NCBI RefSeq assembly: GCF_038235435.1
Contig: NZ_CP151275.1
Coordinates: 2,728,001 to 2,792,000, forward strand
Length of the DNA: 64,000 bases
Direction: 5' to 3'
DNA from: Niveibacterium sp. SC-1
GTDB taxonomy: Bacteria; Pseudomonadota; Gammaproteobacteria; Burkholderiales; Rhodocyclaceae
Shown here: piece by piece, positions 34,785-44,298 of the stretch
Position numbering within the stretch: the first letter of the stretch is position 1
Layout: every line of letters begins with the position of its first letter
The notes under the pieces: model-generated
Seen by the model: the letters and a program-made list of their open reading frames with translations, nothing else
What the model was told of the DNA's origin: nothing
Databases searched by the model: none
Program-made: the position numbers and the translations under genes

Positions 34785-37042
34785 GGTTTCTTTCTGCGTG
34801 CTTGCCCGAGCGATCGCGGCGCCACGGTCAGGCGCATGCCGTCGCTGAAGCGGACCACGCGCGTACGTGTGCCCGCGTTGTAGGCGAGATAAGTGCGCGT
34901 TCCATCGCTACGCAGGAATACCGAGTAGAGCGGCGTGTCCGCAGCCACGTCGAAATCCGGTCGCCCCATCTGGGCGAGGCTCGCCATCCAGTGCCAGGTG
35001 TGGCTGCGCGTTTCGCCCTCTTCGACGGCCCCTTCCGGATCCCAGTGGGTCATCGCCAGATTGGCGTCGTCGAGCGCCTTGAAGCCGAACAGCACGTCCT
35101 GCCAGATGTCGCCGGGCGCCTTGCCGCCACGCGCAATGAAGCGCGCGAACTCGCCATCCATCGCCTCGAGCTTGCGCGCGACGTAGTCCGGATCGGTGCC
35201 GAGATAGAGCGAGGCCGTCGTCAGCGGCAAGAGATTGATGCCATGCACCTCGCGCGGGTCCTCCGTCCACCAGGTGGTGTGGACGTACTTGTCGCCCCAC
35301 ACCATGGCGGCGTCGACATTGCCGTATTCGGCTGCGAAGACCTTGCGATGCAGGTCAAACCAGTAGTGCTTGAGCGCTTCGATTTCGGTGGTGTAGAGGT
35401 AAATGCCGGTGTCGCGCAAACGGGTGTTGCCGGTCGCCTCGCCCCACAGGATCATGCCTGCCCAGGCGTTGATGGCCTCGGACGAGGACTCCTGGTTGTT
35501 GCCGTCATAGAACGGTGCGGTACCGGAGGCCCAGGAGTGGCCCTCGTACGGGTCGAAGTGCCGCAGCCGCGGGAACATCGGGTCGCTCGGGTCGGTGTTC
35601 GCGATGTCGGCGATCAATAGTTCCACCATGCCGCCCCAGTTCTCGCGGCGCGCCCACTCGGGGTCGCGCAGCGCGACCTGCGCCGCAGCGAAGATCCAGT
35701 AGCCGTAGTGGAAGTGGTGGTCGTTGAGTTCCGCGGCCGAACCGTATTCGTCCGGGTATCCAATCAAGGTGCCCGCCCGCTTGCTGTAGTGGAAGTAGCG
35801 CCGCGTTTCCTCGCCCGGCGCGAACCAGCGCTGCAGGCGCCCCTTCAGGGCTGCGAGCAATGCGTCGCGCGACGCCGTATCGCCCTGCCCCTCGGCGATG
35901 CCCATCACCTGGGCTGCACGGTTGAGTCCTTTGCCCTCCCAGTAGGTACCGCGATTGCCCAGCAGGACATCGGCGCCCGCCTTGAGATCCTCGGCGAGGA
36001 AAGTCGCGAGCCGCTCGCGTGCCTCGCCCTTGGCGAGCCCGGGCCACGCGGGCACGAAGCCGCGGTAGCGGTAGCGGGTCTCGAATCCTTGGCCTCTGGC
36101 CAACTTGAGTTCGCCGCGGATCGACGGATAGCTCAGGGGCAGCAACGCCGGCAGTGCGGGGTTGTCATGCCACTGATGCGGGTAGAGGGCAAACACGGTG
36201 GACGTCTCCGTGCCCTCACGCGGCCGCGTGGTCGCCTCGTAGCGCGTCGTCACCTGACTGCGCTTCTCATCGTATTGCCAGCTCACGCGGGTGTCGGTTA
36301 TGAAGGCGAAGGCGTAGGGCTGCAGCAGCCGGAGCTGCGCGGGCTCGGGCGCCGGTAGCACCGCGATGCTGAAGTAGCCCTTGCCGCTTGGCAGGTCGAG
36401 TGCAAGGGTCTTGTCGTCGTGCTCGCGCCAGCGCGTGCCCGTGGGCGCAAACAGCGCATATGCGCGGTCCGCCACCGCGATGCCGAGCGTGCGACCGTCG
36501 GCACTGCGCGAGAACACACGGTACGGTTCTCCCGTAGCCACACGCACCCCGCCCCGGGTGAGCTCGTAGTAGCTGAACGGGGAGCCGTGCGCGATGGTGG
36601 CGGTCATGCGCTCAGCGCCCGCGGCCATCACGACGTCGATTGCCCAGTCGGAGCGCCGGCCCAGGCGCGACGCCTCCGGCGTGAATGCGGTCGGCTGCAC
36701 CCAGAGCACCACGCGGTGCGGCGCGACGATGTCGTTCTCCTCTCGGGTGCCGATGAACAGCGGCGCGGCGCGCGGCATGTCGACCTGGAAACCCTCGGGT
36801 GTCGGCCTATACGAGGCGGGCTGCGCATACAGCGGATGCGGCCACTTCTCGGTCAGCGGACTGGAATACCACTGGTTGGTGGGCGCCGGCCCCGCGTCAT
36901 AGCGCAGCGCAGGCGGTTGGCGCTCGATGTTCAGCGCCATTTCGGTGTCGTACTGCCCCAGCCCGATCTTGACGGGTGCGGCCTCCAGCCCGGTGGTGCA
37001 AACGGCCAGGATGGCCATCGCAGCCAGCTTGTTGCGACTCAT
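34781..37042 (-). CDS. GH81 endo-beta-1,3-glucanase
   Basis: A 753-residue secreted enzyme with a signal peptide of about 22 residues. The N-terminal beta-sandwich (PTNQWYSSPLTEKWPHPLYAQP) and the alpha-barrel are typical of GH81. Family catalytic segments are NDHHFHYGYW (Asp441) and DGNNQESSSEAINAW (Glu518, Glu522). GH81 enzymes hydrolyse long linear beta-1,3-glucans, including triple-helical curdlan. It is co-transcribed with GH16. Confidence 0.93.
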   Translation of the reverse strand: MSRNKLAAMAILAVCTTGLEAAPVKIGLGQYDTEMALNIERQPPALRYDAGPAPTNQWYSSPLTEKWPHPLYAQPASYRPTPEGFQVDMPRAAPLFIGTREENDIVAPHRVVLWVQPTAFTPEASRLGRRSDWAIDVVMAAGAERMTATIAHGSPFSYYELTRGGVRVATGEPYRVFSRSADGRTLGIAVADRAYALFAPTGTRWREHDDKTLALDLPSGKGYFSIAVLPAPEPAQLRLLQPYAFAFITDTRVSWQYDEKRSQVTTRYEATTRPREGTETSTVFALYPHQWHDNPALPALLPLSYPSIRGELKLARGQGFETRYRYRGFVPAWPGLAKGEARERLATFLAEDLKAGADVLLGNRGTYWEGKGLNRAAQVMGIAEGQGDTASRDALLAALKGRLQRWFAPGEETRRYFHYSKRAGTLIGYPDEYGSAAELNDHHFHYGYWIFAAAQVALRDPEWARRENWGGMVELLIADIANTDPSDPMFPRLRHFDPYEGHSWASGTAPFYDGNNQESSSEAINAWAGMILWGEATGNTRLRDTGIYLYTTEIEALKHYWFDLHRKVFAAEYGNVDAAMVWGDKYVHTTWWTEDPREVHGINLLPLTTASLYLGTDPDYVARKLEAMDGEFARFIARGGKAPGDIWQDVLFGFKALDDANLAMTHWDPEGAVEEGETRSHTWHWMASLAQMGRPDFDVAADTPLYSVFLRSDGTRTYLAYNAGTRTRVVRFSDGMRLTVAPRSLGQARRKKP

Positions 37043-37119
37043 TGTTCTGCTCTGCTCTGTCCTGCTTTGCTACGGGGGCGGCCCCGCCGCGGGTCCGCCC
37101 ATGCGCCATGCGTGCCGGG

Positions 37120-37821
37120 TCAGGCGCCGCACTTCATCGCCACGTCCGCATCCTTGGCCGCGCCAGGGACGTAGCGCACGTTGGCGATCGACATCGAAAG
37201 CGCCTTGGTGGTGAAGATCAGCCAAGGTGTATTGACGACCGCGAACTTGGTCCCGCCCTTCTCGAAGCAGGCGAGCGGGATCTTCACGGTAGTGAGCTTC
37301 TCCAGCTGCTGCTTCTTCAGGTACTCGGTGACGTCGACGACGCCCATGCAGGGATAGCGGCAATCGACCCGCATGGTCACCTGGTCCTCGGGTGCCTTGT
37401 GCAGGATGGTGTCGAAGACCAGGGCAGCGTTCGCCTCCACATAGTCGATCTGGTCGTTCGAGATCTTCGACTGCGAGTACACCTGCCCGATGCCGCCAGT
37501 CCAGGTGACCTTGATGCCGTTGTTATCGCCCACCTTGGTCGGCTCGGCCTTTACCGAGCCCGCGTCCATGGCGCCCAGGCCGTTCTTCGGAATCACGAAG
37601 GCCCAGTTGGCCGGGGTACCCAGGTAGGCGATGTTGGGCGCCTGGTTGCCCTCGTTGCCGTAGACCACCAGCGGCTTGAGTTCGCCCGGTGCGACCGGCG
37701 CTGCCGCAGCGGTGGCCGGGGGAGTACCCGGGGCCGAGGCGCAACCCGCCAGCGCGACCAGCGCAAGCGCATTCAGGGCAACGACAGTACTGACCGACGG
37801 CTTGAAGAATTCCTTGATCAC
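37120..37821 (-). CDS. Lipoprotein with ExoP-C-like carbohydrate-binding domain
   Basis: A 233-residue lipoprotein (lipobox LAGC near residue 27, then a Pro/Ala linker). The body resembles the C-terminal galactose-binding-like domain of ExoP-type GH3 beta-glucosidases: ALVFDTILHKAPEDQVTMRVDCRYPCMGVVDV, VKIPLACFEKGG, NTPWLIFTTKALSMSIANVRYVPG. There is no catalytic domain. Start is GTG at 37821 with AAGGAGG upstream. It could be a surface glucan-binding protein that feeds GH16/GH81, encoded 77 bp downstream. Confidence 0.72.
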   Translation of the reverse strand: MIKEFFKPSVSTVVALNALALVALAGCASAPGTPPATAAAAPVAPGELKPLVVYGNEGNQAPNIAYLGTPANWAFVIPKNGLGAMDAGSVKAEPTKVGDNNGIKVTWTGGIGQVYSQSKISNDQIDYVEANAALVFDTILHKAPEDQVTMRVDCRYPCMGVVDVTEYLKKQQLEKLTTVKIPLACFEKGGTKFAVVNTPWLIFTTKALSMSIANVRYVPGAAKDADVAMKCGA

Positions 37822-37897
37822 AACATCCTCCTTAAGGGACAGCAGATTGCCGCGAGCCCTGTTTCTTGTTACTCCCTTGGACTCACGGGAAGGTTAA

Positions 37898-37911
37898 TGA
37901 CAACGCTTTCA
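37898..37911. promoter_or_regulatory. Possible LacI-type operator before the GH81/GH16 unit
   Basis: TGACAACGCTTTCA is an imperfect palindrome around a central CG, similar in type to LacI-family operators. It lies about 77 bp upstream of the lipoprotein start. Evidence is weak on its own. Confidence 0.35.
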
Positions 37912-37985
37912 TTTCACGAGCTTGCGAAGGCCAAACAGCAGGACCAGTCATGGACATGACCGAGCTGGCGGGATAGGCGGCGCCT

Positions 37986-38888
37986 TCAGAGGTTTTTCAG
38001 GGCCTCCGCGCGCTTGGCCTGGTATTCCTCCTCGGAGATCAGGCCCTGGTCGCGCATCCGCTTGAGCAGGAGCAGACGACTTTCCTGCTGATTGAAATGA
38101 CGCTCCACCTCCGCATCGAGCCGGCTTGCGGGCGTCCCGGACGGGGCTGCCGGTGCGATGGCGGCGGTCGCGGCCGCAGGGCCCGGCTCGCTTCCGGTGG
38201 CGGGCCCTGGCGTCGCGTCGAGCCGTAGCGCTACCCAGTCGTTGCGCACGCGTGTCACGCCTGGCTGCGGCGCTTCGACCAGATCCACCTTGGCAGCAGC
38301 CTTGCTGCGTGAACCCGGGTCGAGCGAGCGCATCGGCTGCGTTCCAGGGCGCAAGCCAAGCAGTGCATCGGAGAGCTGCACCCCGACGATGAGCTGCAGC
38401 GTGCCCTCCGCATAGAACACCCGCCCCGTGGTGGTGAGCTTTTGCCCGAAGCTCCCCAGCACCTTGTGGCGGGCCGTGCTGACGAAGACCAGATCCTGGT
38501 CCGGCCTGGCTTTGCCGAAGGTGCCAGCGATGGCCCTGGACAAGCGCGATACCTCGTCGGGCTCGAACAGCGCCACGACGTCCTTGCCGGAGCGCGCCTT
38601 CACGCGTTCGAGTGCATGCGCCACATCGACTTGCGACAAGGCCACCGGATGCTGGTTGGGCGCGCTCTGCTCCGCGGCGCCGCGCGTCTGGAGATCGAGA
38701 TAGTCCCAATCGCTCATGCGCACGCGCTCGGTGGGATTGGCGATCCAGGTGGTGAGCCTGCTCTCGCTGTCGCTGAAGAGATCCGTCAGCCCGTCGAGCG
38801 GGCCGGCAAGTGCCGGCCCGCAACCCAGCGACAACGCAAGCGCGCCGGCCACCACCAGCCTGCGCAACGGAAGAATCGATCCGTCCAT
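37986..38888 (-). CDS. Exported SHOCT-domain protein
   Basis: A 300-residue protein with a signal peptide (LRRLVVAGALALSLGCGPALA), a soluble middle region (VARSGKDVV-like segment around VKARSGKDVVALFEP; VFYAEGTLQLIVGVQLSD), an Ala/Pro linker and a C-terminal SHOCT helix pair (LLLLKRMRDQGLISEEEYQAK). SHOCT is a short oligomerisation module. The ATG at 38888 has AAGGAGA upstream; an earlier in-frame start at 38939 lies too close to the upstream gene. The role is unknown, and the position suggests co-expression with the phosphorylase. Confidence 0.7.
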   Translation of the reverse strand: MDGSILPLRRLVVAGALALSLGCGPALAGPLDGLTDLFSDSESRLTTWIANPTERVRMSDWDYLDLQTRGAAEQSAPNQHPVALSQVDVAHALERVKARSGKDVVALFEPDEVSRLSRAIAGTFGKARPDQDLVFVSTARHKVLGSFGQKLTTTGRVFYAEGTLQLIVGVQLSDALLGLRPGTQPMRSLDPGSRSKAAAKVDLVEAPQPGVTRVRNDWVALRLDATPGPATGSEPGPAAATAAIAPAAPSGTPASRLDAEVERHFNQQESRLLLLKRMRDQGLISEEEYQAKRAEALKNL

Positions 38889-38949
38889 CTCTGTCTCCTT
38901 GAGAAACGTGCCGACGCAAATGCGCCCGCGCGCGAACACTTTCTTGTTG

Positions 38950-41900
38950 TCACGACATCGCCATGTCTGCGGCTTCGCGACCCAGCACCACGGTCACCCG
39001 GTCGACCTGGCCGGCGCGCAGGGCCTCGGCATGACGGCCCTCCAGTCGGCGCGCCATGACGACATGGCGCGAGCCGTCGGCGTAGTGGAGCCGGTAGCCC
39101 AGTACCGAGGCCCCATGCCGGCCCCAGGTGTCGGTCCGTGAAGGGTTTTCGAACACCAGCAGCGTGTCGCCCAGTACGCCGAAGGCCAGCGAGCCGGCCG
39201 GTAGCGTCGCCTCGCGTGCCAGCTCACCACCGCGCTCGAAGGGCGCCACGATGCAGTGCGCGCTGGTGCGCCGGACGTTCCGCGCCGAGGTGGTAAAGAG
39301 CTCGCCGGGCAGCGCCGGCCGCGCTTCGAACACGAGCCGTCCCTCGCCGTCCAGGCGGAATGGGCGCTCACCCAGCGTGGCAAGCAAGAGCATGTTGTAG
39401 AACTCGCAGGTGCTTCCCGACAGGCGCGCGGAGAAGCCGTTGCCGTGCAGCTCCGGGTCCGGATTGGCGCTGGTGACGATGAACGACACGTTCTCGAAGA
39501 TCGAGCGTCCGTACTGCGCGGGGTCGCGCCATGCCACCAGGCCCGTGCGCGCGGCCTGCCAGAACTCGACGTAAAGACCGGCGCGCAAGAGCGCCAGGAG
39601 ATATTTGTACGACATGTGCAGGAAGACCGACTCGTTCTCCAGCCAACCGGGCGTGAAGGCTTGCAAGCGGCCTAGTTCCAGCGGCATGCGGGCGGTCGAG
39701 CCGCTCACCTTGTACATACCGAGCGGGACGTCGTAGAGCTCGGACTCCCTCACGCCGGCGGCGATGCGCGCAGCCGCTTCCGGCGATCGCGCCAGCCGCA
39801 GCGCATGGACACTGCCCTCGATGAAGGGCGAGACCGGTCGAGCCAGGAAGCGGCGCACGCGACAGGTATTGAACGTGCGACCGTGGAAACTGCGGGTCGT
39901 CGTCAGCTCTTCGTACTCGATCGGATCGAACGTCCAGTAGCTGGTGTGAAGCCCGAGCGCGGGATCGAACGCGCGCTCGATGCCTGCTTCGAGCACCGCG
40001 CAGGCATCCGCGATCCAGCCATCCAGCGTCGGGAACGCGCGACTGTGTTCCTCCCCGCTCAGGTCTTCGAGCAGGCACGCGCGGTAGGCCTCGCGCGCAT
40101 CGGCCGCCCGTGACCAGTAGGTCTGCGCGTCGAGTTGGCCGCGCGCGGATTGCGCCAGCAGCGCACTCACCGTGTCGAATAGCGCCTGCGCCTCAACCGG
40201 GAGCGTCACGCTCGCGCCCTGCAGGTCGTAGCCGTGCATCCAGCGCTGCAGCAGCCGCATCAGACGCAGGAGCTCCTGACTCTCGTTGATCGATGCGCCG
40301 AAGAGGCCTGGCAGGCCGTTGATGGAATCGTTCCAGTTCGGCTTGTCGGCCTCCATCTCCAGCCCCATGCCAGCGGGGTCCAGGGTCGCGAGCTTGACTG
40401 TCGCGAGCAGCACGAGCTTGGACAGAAGGCTGGAGCGGTAGATCTCGCCGGAGCGCGTCCGCGCCTTGTGCGGATCGGTCTTGCGTGCGGCGATCCGCGC
40501 AGCCTTCGTTTCATCAAGCGCCACCGCCTCATACTGGCGGGGGCCGTTTTCGGTCAGCACATGCTTCTGGGCGCGCGGCAGCACAGCGACGGCGTTGTCG
40601 AAGTAGCTGAACCCGCGGTCTGCGGCGAGCAAGGCCGCCATGCGATCGGGGAACAAGCCCTCGAAGCTCTCCAGCAGATCGAGGTTGTAGAACCAGTGAT
40701 CCGTCCAGAAACCCTCGCCGTGCTCGGCCTCTTCCAGCCGTTCGCTGACGAGCACCAGGGCGGAGACCAGTTCCAGCAGGGAGCCATCCAGGGTTTCCAG
40801 ATGGGGCTGTGCCCAGCGAATCAGCGTGTCCGGGATCCAGCTGCCCGCAAGGGCCCCGAGCAAGTCCGCATGCAGGGCCTGCGGCACCAGGCGCGACAAG
40901 GGGGCTGCGGCCGCCGCCGGATCCAGCCGGTAGCGCAGGCCTTTGACCACCTGCGGGTTGTAGCCATCCAGCTGGATCAGGTTGATGAAGTACTCGATGT
41001 TGGCCGTACCCACGTCGGGGTTGAACCAGATGTCATTGCGCCGGTTCTGGTTCACATCGCGGTAGGCACCGTTGCCTTGCGAGAAGTAGGTGGGCGCTAG
41101 GCGAAACTGGTTGTAGTCGCGCTCCGTATCGCCATGCCGCCGCGAGAACAGATAGAGCACCTCGTTGCGCCCGGCCCCGCGCAAGCTCAGCGGGTAGCCG
41201 CCGCGCAGCAGGTTGTCGAGGAAGTTCTGGCTGGCGTACGCGTCGAGGCGTGCATCCTCGGTCGCCAGGAAGCCACGGTCCATCAAGGCACGGATGAGCT
41301 GCTCGTTCTCCGCAGCCTTCGCCTCGAAAAAGGCCGGCGTCGCCATGGACGGTAGCGAGGCGTTCCATTCGTCGAGGCTGTCGACTTTGCCGAACAGGGC
41401 GTGCAGCGTCGCCGACTCGCCGGGCGCGAGCACGAGGCGACCATGCGCCATCGCGCACGGCGTGCGGTTGCCGGACTGCTGCGCGGGCCGCCAGGCGTAT
41501 TGCCCTTCGACCAGTCGCTCAGGGAAGTCGAGGTCGGTGACACGCCCGAAGACTTCAACCGGATCGATGACCGGATCGAGCAGGCGACACTCCTCCGCCT
41601 GCTCCAGCACGCCAAAGAACGCGTGGCCTTTGACGATAGGGCGCACCTCGGCGGTGTCGGCAAACGTGACCTTGAGACGGGCATACGGCGCGCGGCGCGC
41701 AAGGTTCTCGACCGTGTACCAGGCCTCGATCGTGCGCGACATGTTCTTCATCGCCCAATCGTTGAGGCCGTAGGGCATGAACTGCGGCAGGCCATCGGTC
41801 AGCTGCAGCGTGACCGGCGTACCTCCCGGGTTCGACACCACGAGCTGGCGCGCCAGGGCGGCCATCGGCGTATTCGGCAAGGTGAAATAGCGGACCTCGA

Positions 41901-42315
41901 AACGCAAGCCCTGCGCGGGCAGGTCCTCGGACAACTGAAGGTCCCAGGGGCTGATGCTCATGGACCGCAACGAGGCATCCCGACGCGCCTCGAGCGAGTC
42001 GCGGAACGGTTCGACGAAGCCCTGCTTCCCGTCGCGCGACCAATGAACGAAGGTACGAAAGCCCGTGTTCGAGGTCAGCCGGTACGCCTTGTTCGCGGGC
42101 TGGAATTCGACGATGGCGCCGTCCTTGTCCTGCGCACCGAAGCTGCTGACAGCCTGCCCGCGATTGACGTAGAACGCCCACAGCGGCACCCCCATCACCC
42201 CAGCGATACCAGGGAAGAAGTTCGCGAACGGCTTGGCGCGATGGTAGTGGTCGATGCGAAAACGCAGCGGGTCAGCGGGGTCGATGCAGTAGCTGGGTTC
42301 TATTGACATGGTCAT
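38950..42315 (-). CDS. Beta-1,3-oligoglucan phosphorylase, GH149-like (GH94 clan)
   Basis: A 1121-residue cytoplasmic protein without a signal peptide. The length and the block HGDTERDYN...YFSQGNGAYRDVNQNRRND, then FNPDVGTANIEYFINLIQLDG (residues 395-452), match large GH94-related phosphorylases and, from recall, family GH149. These split beta-1,3-gluco-oligosaccharides with phosphate to glucose-1-phosphate. The surrounding GH16, GH81 and GH64 genes support beta-1,3 specificity. A cyclic-glucan-synthase-type GH94 domain is the alternative, but no glycosyltransferase part is present. Start ATG at 42315 has a weak ribosome site; a second ATG is at 42309. Confidence 0.8.
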   Translation of the reverse strand: MTMSIEPSYCIDPADPLRFRIDHYHRAKPFANFFPGIAGVMGVPLWAFYVNRGQAVSSFGAQDKDGAIVEFQPANKAYRLTSNTGFRTFVHWSRDGKQGFVEPFRDSLEARRDASLRSMSISPWDLQLSEDLPAQGLRFEVRYFTLPNTPMAALARQLVVSNPGGTPVTLQLTDGLPQFMPYGLNDWAMKNMSRTIEAWYTVENLARRAPYARLKVTFADTAEVRPIVKGHAFFGVLEQAEECRLLDPVIDPVEVFGRVTDLDFPERLVEGQYAWRPAQQSGNRTPCAMAHGRLVLAPGESATLHALFGKVDSLDEWNASLPSMATPAFFEAKAAENEQLIRALMDRGFLATEDARLDAYASQNFLDNLLRGGYPLSLRGAGRNEVLYLFSRRHGDTERDYNQFRLAPTYFSQGNGAYRDVNQNRRNDIWFNPDVGTANIEYFINLIQLDGYNPQVVKGLRYRLDPAAAAAPLSRLVPQALHADLLGALAGSWIPDTLIRWAQPHLETLDGSLLELVSALVLVSERLEEAEHGEGFWTDHWFYNLDLLESFEGLFPDRMAALLAADRGFSYFDNAVAVLPRAQKHVLTENGPRQYEAVALDETKAARIAARKTDPHKARTRSGEIYRSSLLSKLVLLATVKLATLDPAGMGLEMEADKPNWNDSINGLPGLFGASINESQELLRLMRLLQRWMHGYDLQGASVTLPVEAQALFDTVSALLAQSARGQLDAQTYWSRAADAREAYRACLLEDLSGEEHSRAFPTLDGWIADACAVLEAGIERAFDPALGLHTSYWTFDPIEYEELTTTRSFHGRTFNTCRVRRFLARPVSPFIEGSVHALRLARSPEAAARIAAGVRESELYDVPLGMYKVSGSTARMPLELGRLQAFTPGWLENESVFLHMSYKYLLALLRAGLYVEFWQAARTGLVAWRDPAQYGRSIFENVSFIVTSANPDPELHGNGFSARLSGSTCEFYNMLLLATLGERPFRLDGEGRLVFEARPALPGELFTTSARNVRRTSAHCIVAPFERGGELAREATLPAGSLAFGVLGDTLLVFENPSRTDTWGRHGASVLGYRLHYADGSRHVVMARRLEGRHAEALRAGQVDRVTVVLGREAADMAMS

Positions 42316-42529
42316 GGCATCAGCTGGGGAGGATTTAGGCCGTCACCGGTTCGTGGCCGGACTGAAGAAGCGAATGTGCTGAATGCGTGGCCTTGCCAAG
42401 GGCGTTTCCTGGCCCGGGAATCCTGCTCATGAGTTGCTCCTCCAACCGCTGTTGTTTGTCTGCGCCCGCCTTCTGTGCCGGCGGGTCGTCTAGCGCATCC
42501 GCGGGGCGCTTGTCGCGCCTCCCGCGGTG

Positions 42530-42565
42530 GACCGCACGTGGCCCTCGAGGGCGCGACGTGCGGTC
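42530..42565 (-). terminator. Stem-loop between porin and phosphorylase genes
   Basis: Arms GACCGCACGT (42530-42539) and ACGTGCGGTC (42556-42565) pair perfectly around a 16-bp loop that itself contains GCCCTCGAGGGC. It starts 13 bp after the porin stop. No T tail follows, so partial attenuation or mRNA 3'-end protection is more likely than full termination. Confidence 0.5.
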
Positions 42566-42577
42566 TGCACCGAACGC

Positions 42578-43843
42578 TTAGAAGTGCATCAGCCAGCCGG
42601 CTTCGATCTTTGTCGCGCGGGTGGATGCCTCGAACGCGCCAACATCCGGCGTGGTGAACTTCTTGCTGATAGTGTTCAGGCGCACGAAGGGCTGCGCACC
42701 GATGCCCAGGTTGTAGAGCGCCCAGAAGTCCAGGCTGACGCGCTCGGTCTTCAGACGGTTGAAGGTCGTGCCCGCCAGATCACCGGCCTGGATCGTGTAG
42801 GCCGCGCCCCAGGCCGCCGGGGTGTTCCACTTCATCGCCTCGAAGCTGGCATAACCCTGCAGGCTCCACGAGCCGATGTCGTAGGTCGCCTTGACGGTCA
42901 GGTCGGACTCCTCGGTGAAGTTCTTGCTACCGTACTGCTCGAAGTCCTTCGGACGGTTGTAGCCGCTGTGATAGGTCGCCGCGAGGTTGACCGGACCCAG
43001 GCGGGTCTTGCCCGTCAGGCCGTAGGACATGTGGTTGACCTTGCCGTCGCTCGCGGTGACGTACTTGTCGCCGAAATCGCCATCCGCATACAGCAGCCCG
43101 GCACCAAGGAGGCTGCCGTTGCCAAAGTCGTAGGTCAGCACGCTGGTATAGGCGTAGCCGTTGCTCGCGGTGTCGCCCGACTTCGCGGCGTTGCTCTCGG
43201 TCTGGAACTGCAGTTCGACGCCGAAGGGGCCGAAGCTGTTGCCGTAGCGCAGCGCGTTGCCGCGGATATCCGACATCGCGTAGTAGCCGCGCTGGTCGCC
43301 CCAGACCGGGTCCACGGTGGTCAGGTCATACAGCAGGCGCATCGGGTTCATGATGTTGCCGACCTGCACGCGGCCGTAGGGCGAGATCAGGGTGCCGTAC
43401 ACCTCGTCATTGCACATGACGCCCTTGTTGTCGCCGTTCACATCGCCATATGACGAGAAGCCACCGTGGCCGTTGTTCTGGTAGTTGTCCTGGCCCGCGA
43501 AGAACGGATCCCAGTTGTGCTTGACCGGCAACGCGTCCCCGATCCAGGCGCCATTGGCGCCGCTTACCGTCGTGGCGACCGTGTTGCAGTTAAAGCCGAT
43601 GTTGTAGCCGTTCTTCAGGTCCTTCGTGCCCGAGAGGAACAGCGCGAACAGACCGTCGACCGAGGTCTTGGTGTTGTCATAGCCGGTATTCCAGTCGCCA
43701 CTGCGGCTCATCGTGCCCACGCGTGCCTGCACATCGCCGCTGACCGAAATGTCGGCCATGGCGGGCGCTGCGCCCAGGCCTGCGATGGCAAGCGCCACGG
43801 CGCTGACCATCTGGCGGCGATTGATTGCAGAAGTACTTGTCAT
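42578..43843 (-). CDS. Outer-membrane porin
   Basis: A 421-residue porin with a signal peptide (MVSAVALAIAGLGAAPAMA, cleavage near residue 30) followed by alternating amphipathic strands and the C-terminal aromatic strand ending in GWLMHF, which is the outer-membrane insertion signal. It resembles betaproteobacterial gram-negative porins (SYGDVNGDNKG, VQVGNIMNPMRLLYDL). The ATG at 43843 has GAGGAG upstream. It is placed before the phosphorylase and after two LacI-type operators, so glucan-oligosaccharide uptake is a reasonable inference. Confidence 0.85.
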   Translation of the reverse strand: MTSTSAINRRQMVSAVALAIAGLGAAPAMADISVSGDVQARVGTMSRSGDWNTGYDNTKTSVDGLFALFLSGTKDLKNGYNIGFNCNTVATTVSGANGAWIGDALPVKHNWDPFFAGQDNYQNNGHGGFSSYGDVNGDNKGVMCNDEVYGTLISPYGRVQVGNIMNPMRLLYDLTTVDPVWGDQRGYYAMSDIRGNALRYGNSFGPFGVELQFQTESNAAKSGDTASNGYAYTSVLTYDFGNGSLLGAGLLYADGDFGDKYVTASDGKVNHMSYGLTGKTRLGPVNLAATYHSGYNRPKDFEQYGSKNFTEESDLTVKATYDIGSWSLQGYASFEAMKWNTPAAWGAAYTIQAGDLAGTTFNRLKTERVSLDFWALYNLGIGAQPFVRLNTISKKFTTPDVGAFEASTRATKIEAGWLMHF

Positions 43844-43923
43844 TGTTGCTCTCCTCACTTTTTGTCAAAGCCCCGCGGGGGGCGTCCATCTGCCAGGCGC
43901 GCATCGCTCGCCCGAAATTCGTC

Positions 43924-43935
43924 GCAAGCGCTTGC
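43924..43935. promoter_or_regulatory. LacI-type operator, copy 1
   Basis: GCAAGCGCTTGC is a perfect 12-bp palindrome with the central CG typical of LacI/GalR-family operators. It is 81 bp upstream of the porin start codon. The identical sequence recurs at 44021. Confidence 0.7.
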
Positions 43936-44020
43936 AGGTGTGCTCTTACAAGAACATCTCCAAGCCTTTGATTTGCCGACCGTTTCTCCCTTTAACCCGC
44001 CGTCCACACCACGCGCCTCG

Positions 44021-44032
44021 GCAAGCGCTTGC
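44021..44032. promoter_or_regulatory. LacI-type operator, copy 2
   Basis: A second identical GCAAGCGCTTGC, 97 bp from the first. Two identical operators at this distance (about nine helical turns) could allow repression by looping. No LacI-family gene is in the window. Confidence 0.7.
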
Positions 44033-44083
44033 ACTCACAGCCCCACCGGTCCGTACTTGGCCACCTGCCCCACCCAAGAAAGC

Positions 44084-44116
44084 CGGCAGGCCCTCGGAGA
44101 CCGGGAGGGCCTGCCG
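44084..44116 (-). terminator. Rho-independent terminator after the sugar-binding protein gene
   Basis: Arms of 12 bp (CGGCAGGCCCTC / GAGGGCCTGCCG) around a 9-bp loop; on the minus strand the stem is followed by the T-rich CTTTCTTGG. It lies 183 bp after the binding-protein stop and before the porin promoter, so the two genes are separate transcripts. A smaller hairpin (CGGGGG/CCCCCG) lies at about 44270-44286. Confidence 0.7.
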
Positions 44117-44298
44117 CAAAAGACGCCACCGCAGTGGCAGGAGTAGTCAGGCGTTGCGGCGAACGGGCGCACCGGGCCGGACACGCTCCGTCCGTAGCGC
44201 GTCTGGCTGCGGCCCTCGGCCGCGAGTCGGTGGGAATTGCCCGTCCGGAGTGCGAAACCGACGGTCAGGAATCGGGGGAGGAACCCCCGTTCGGCGAG

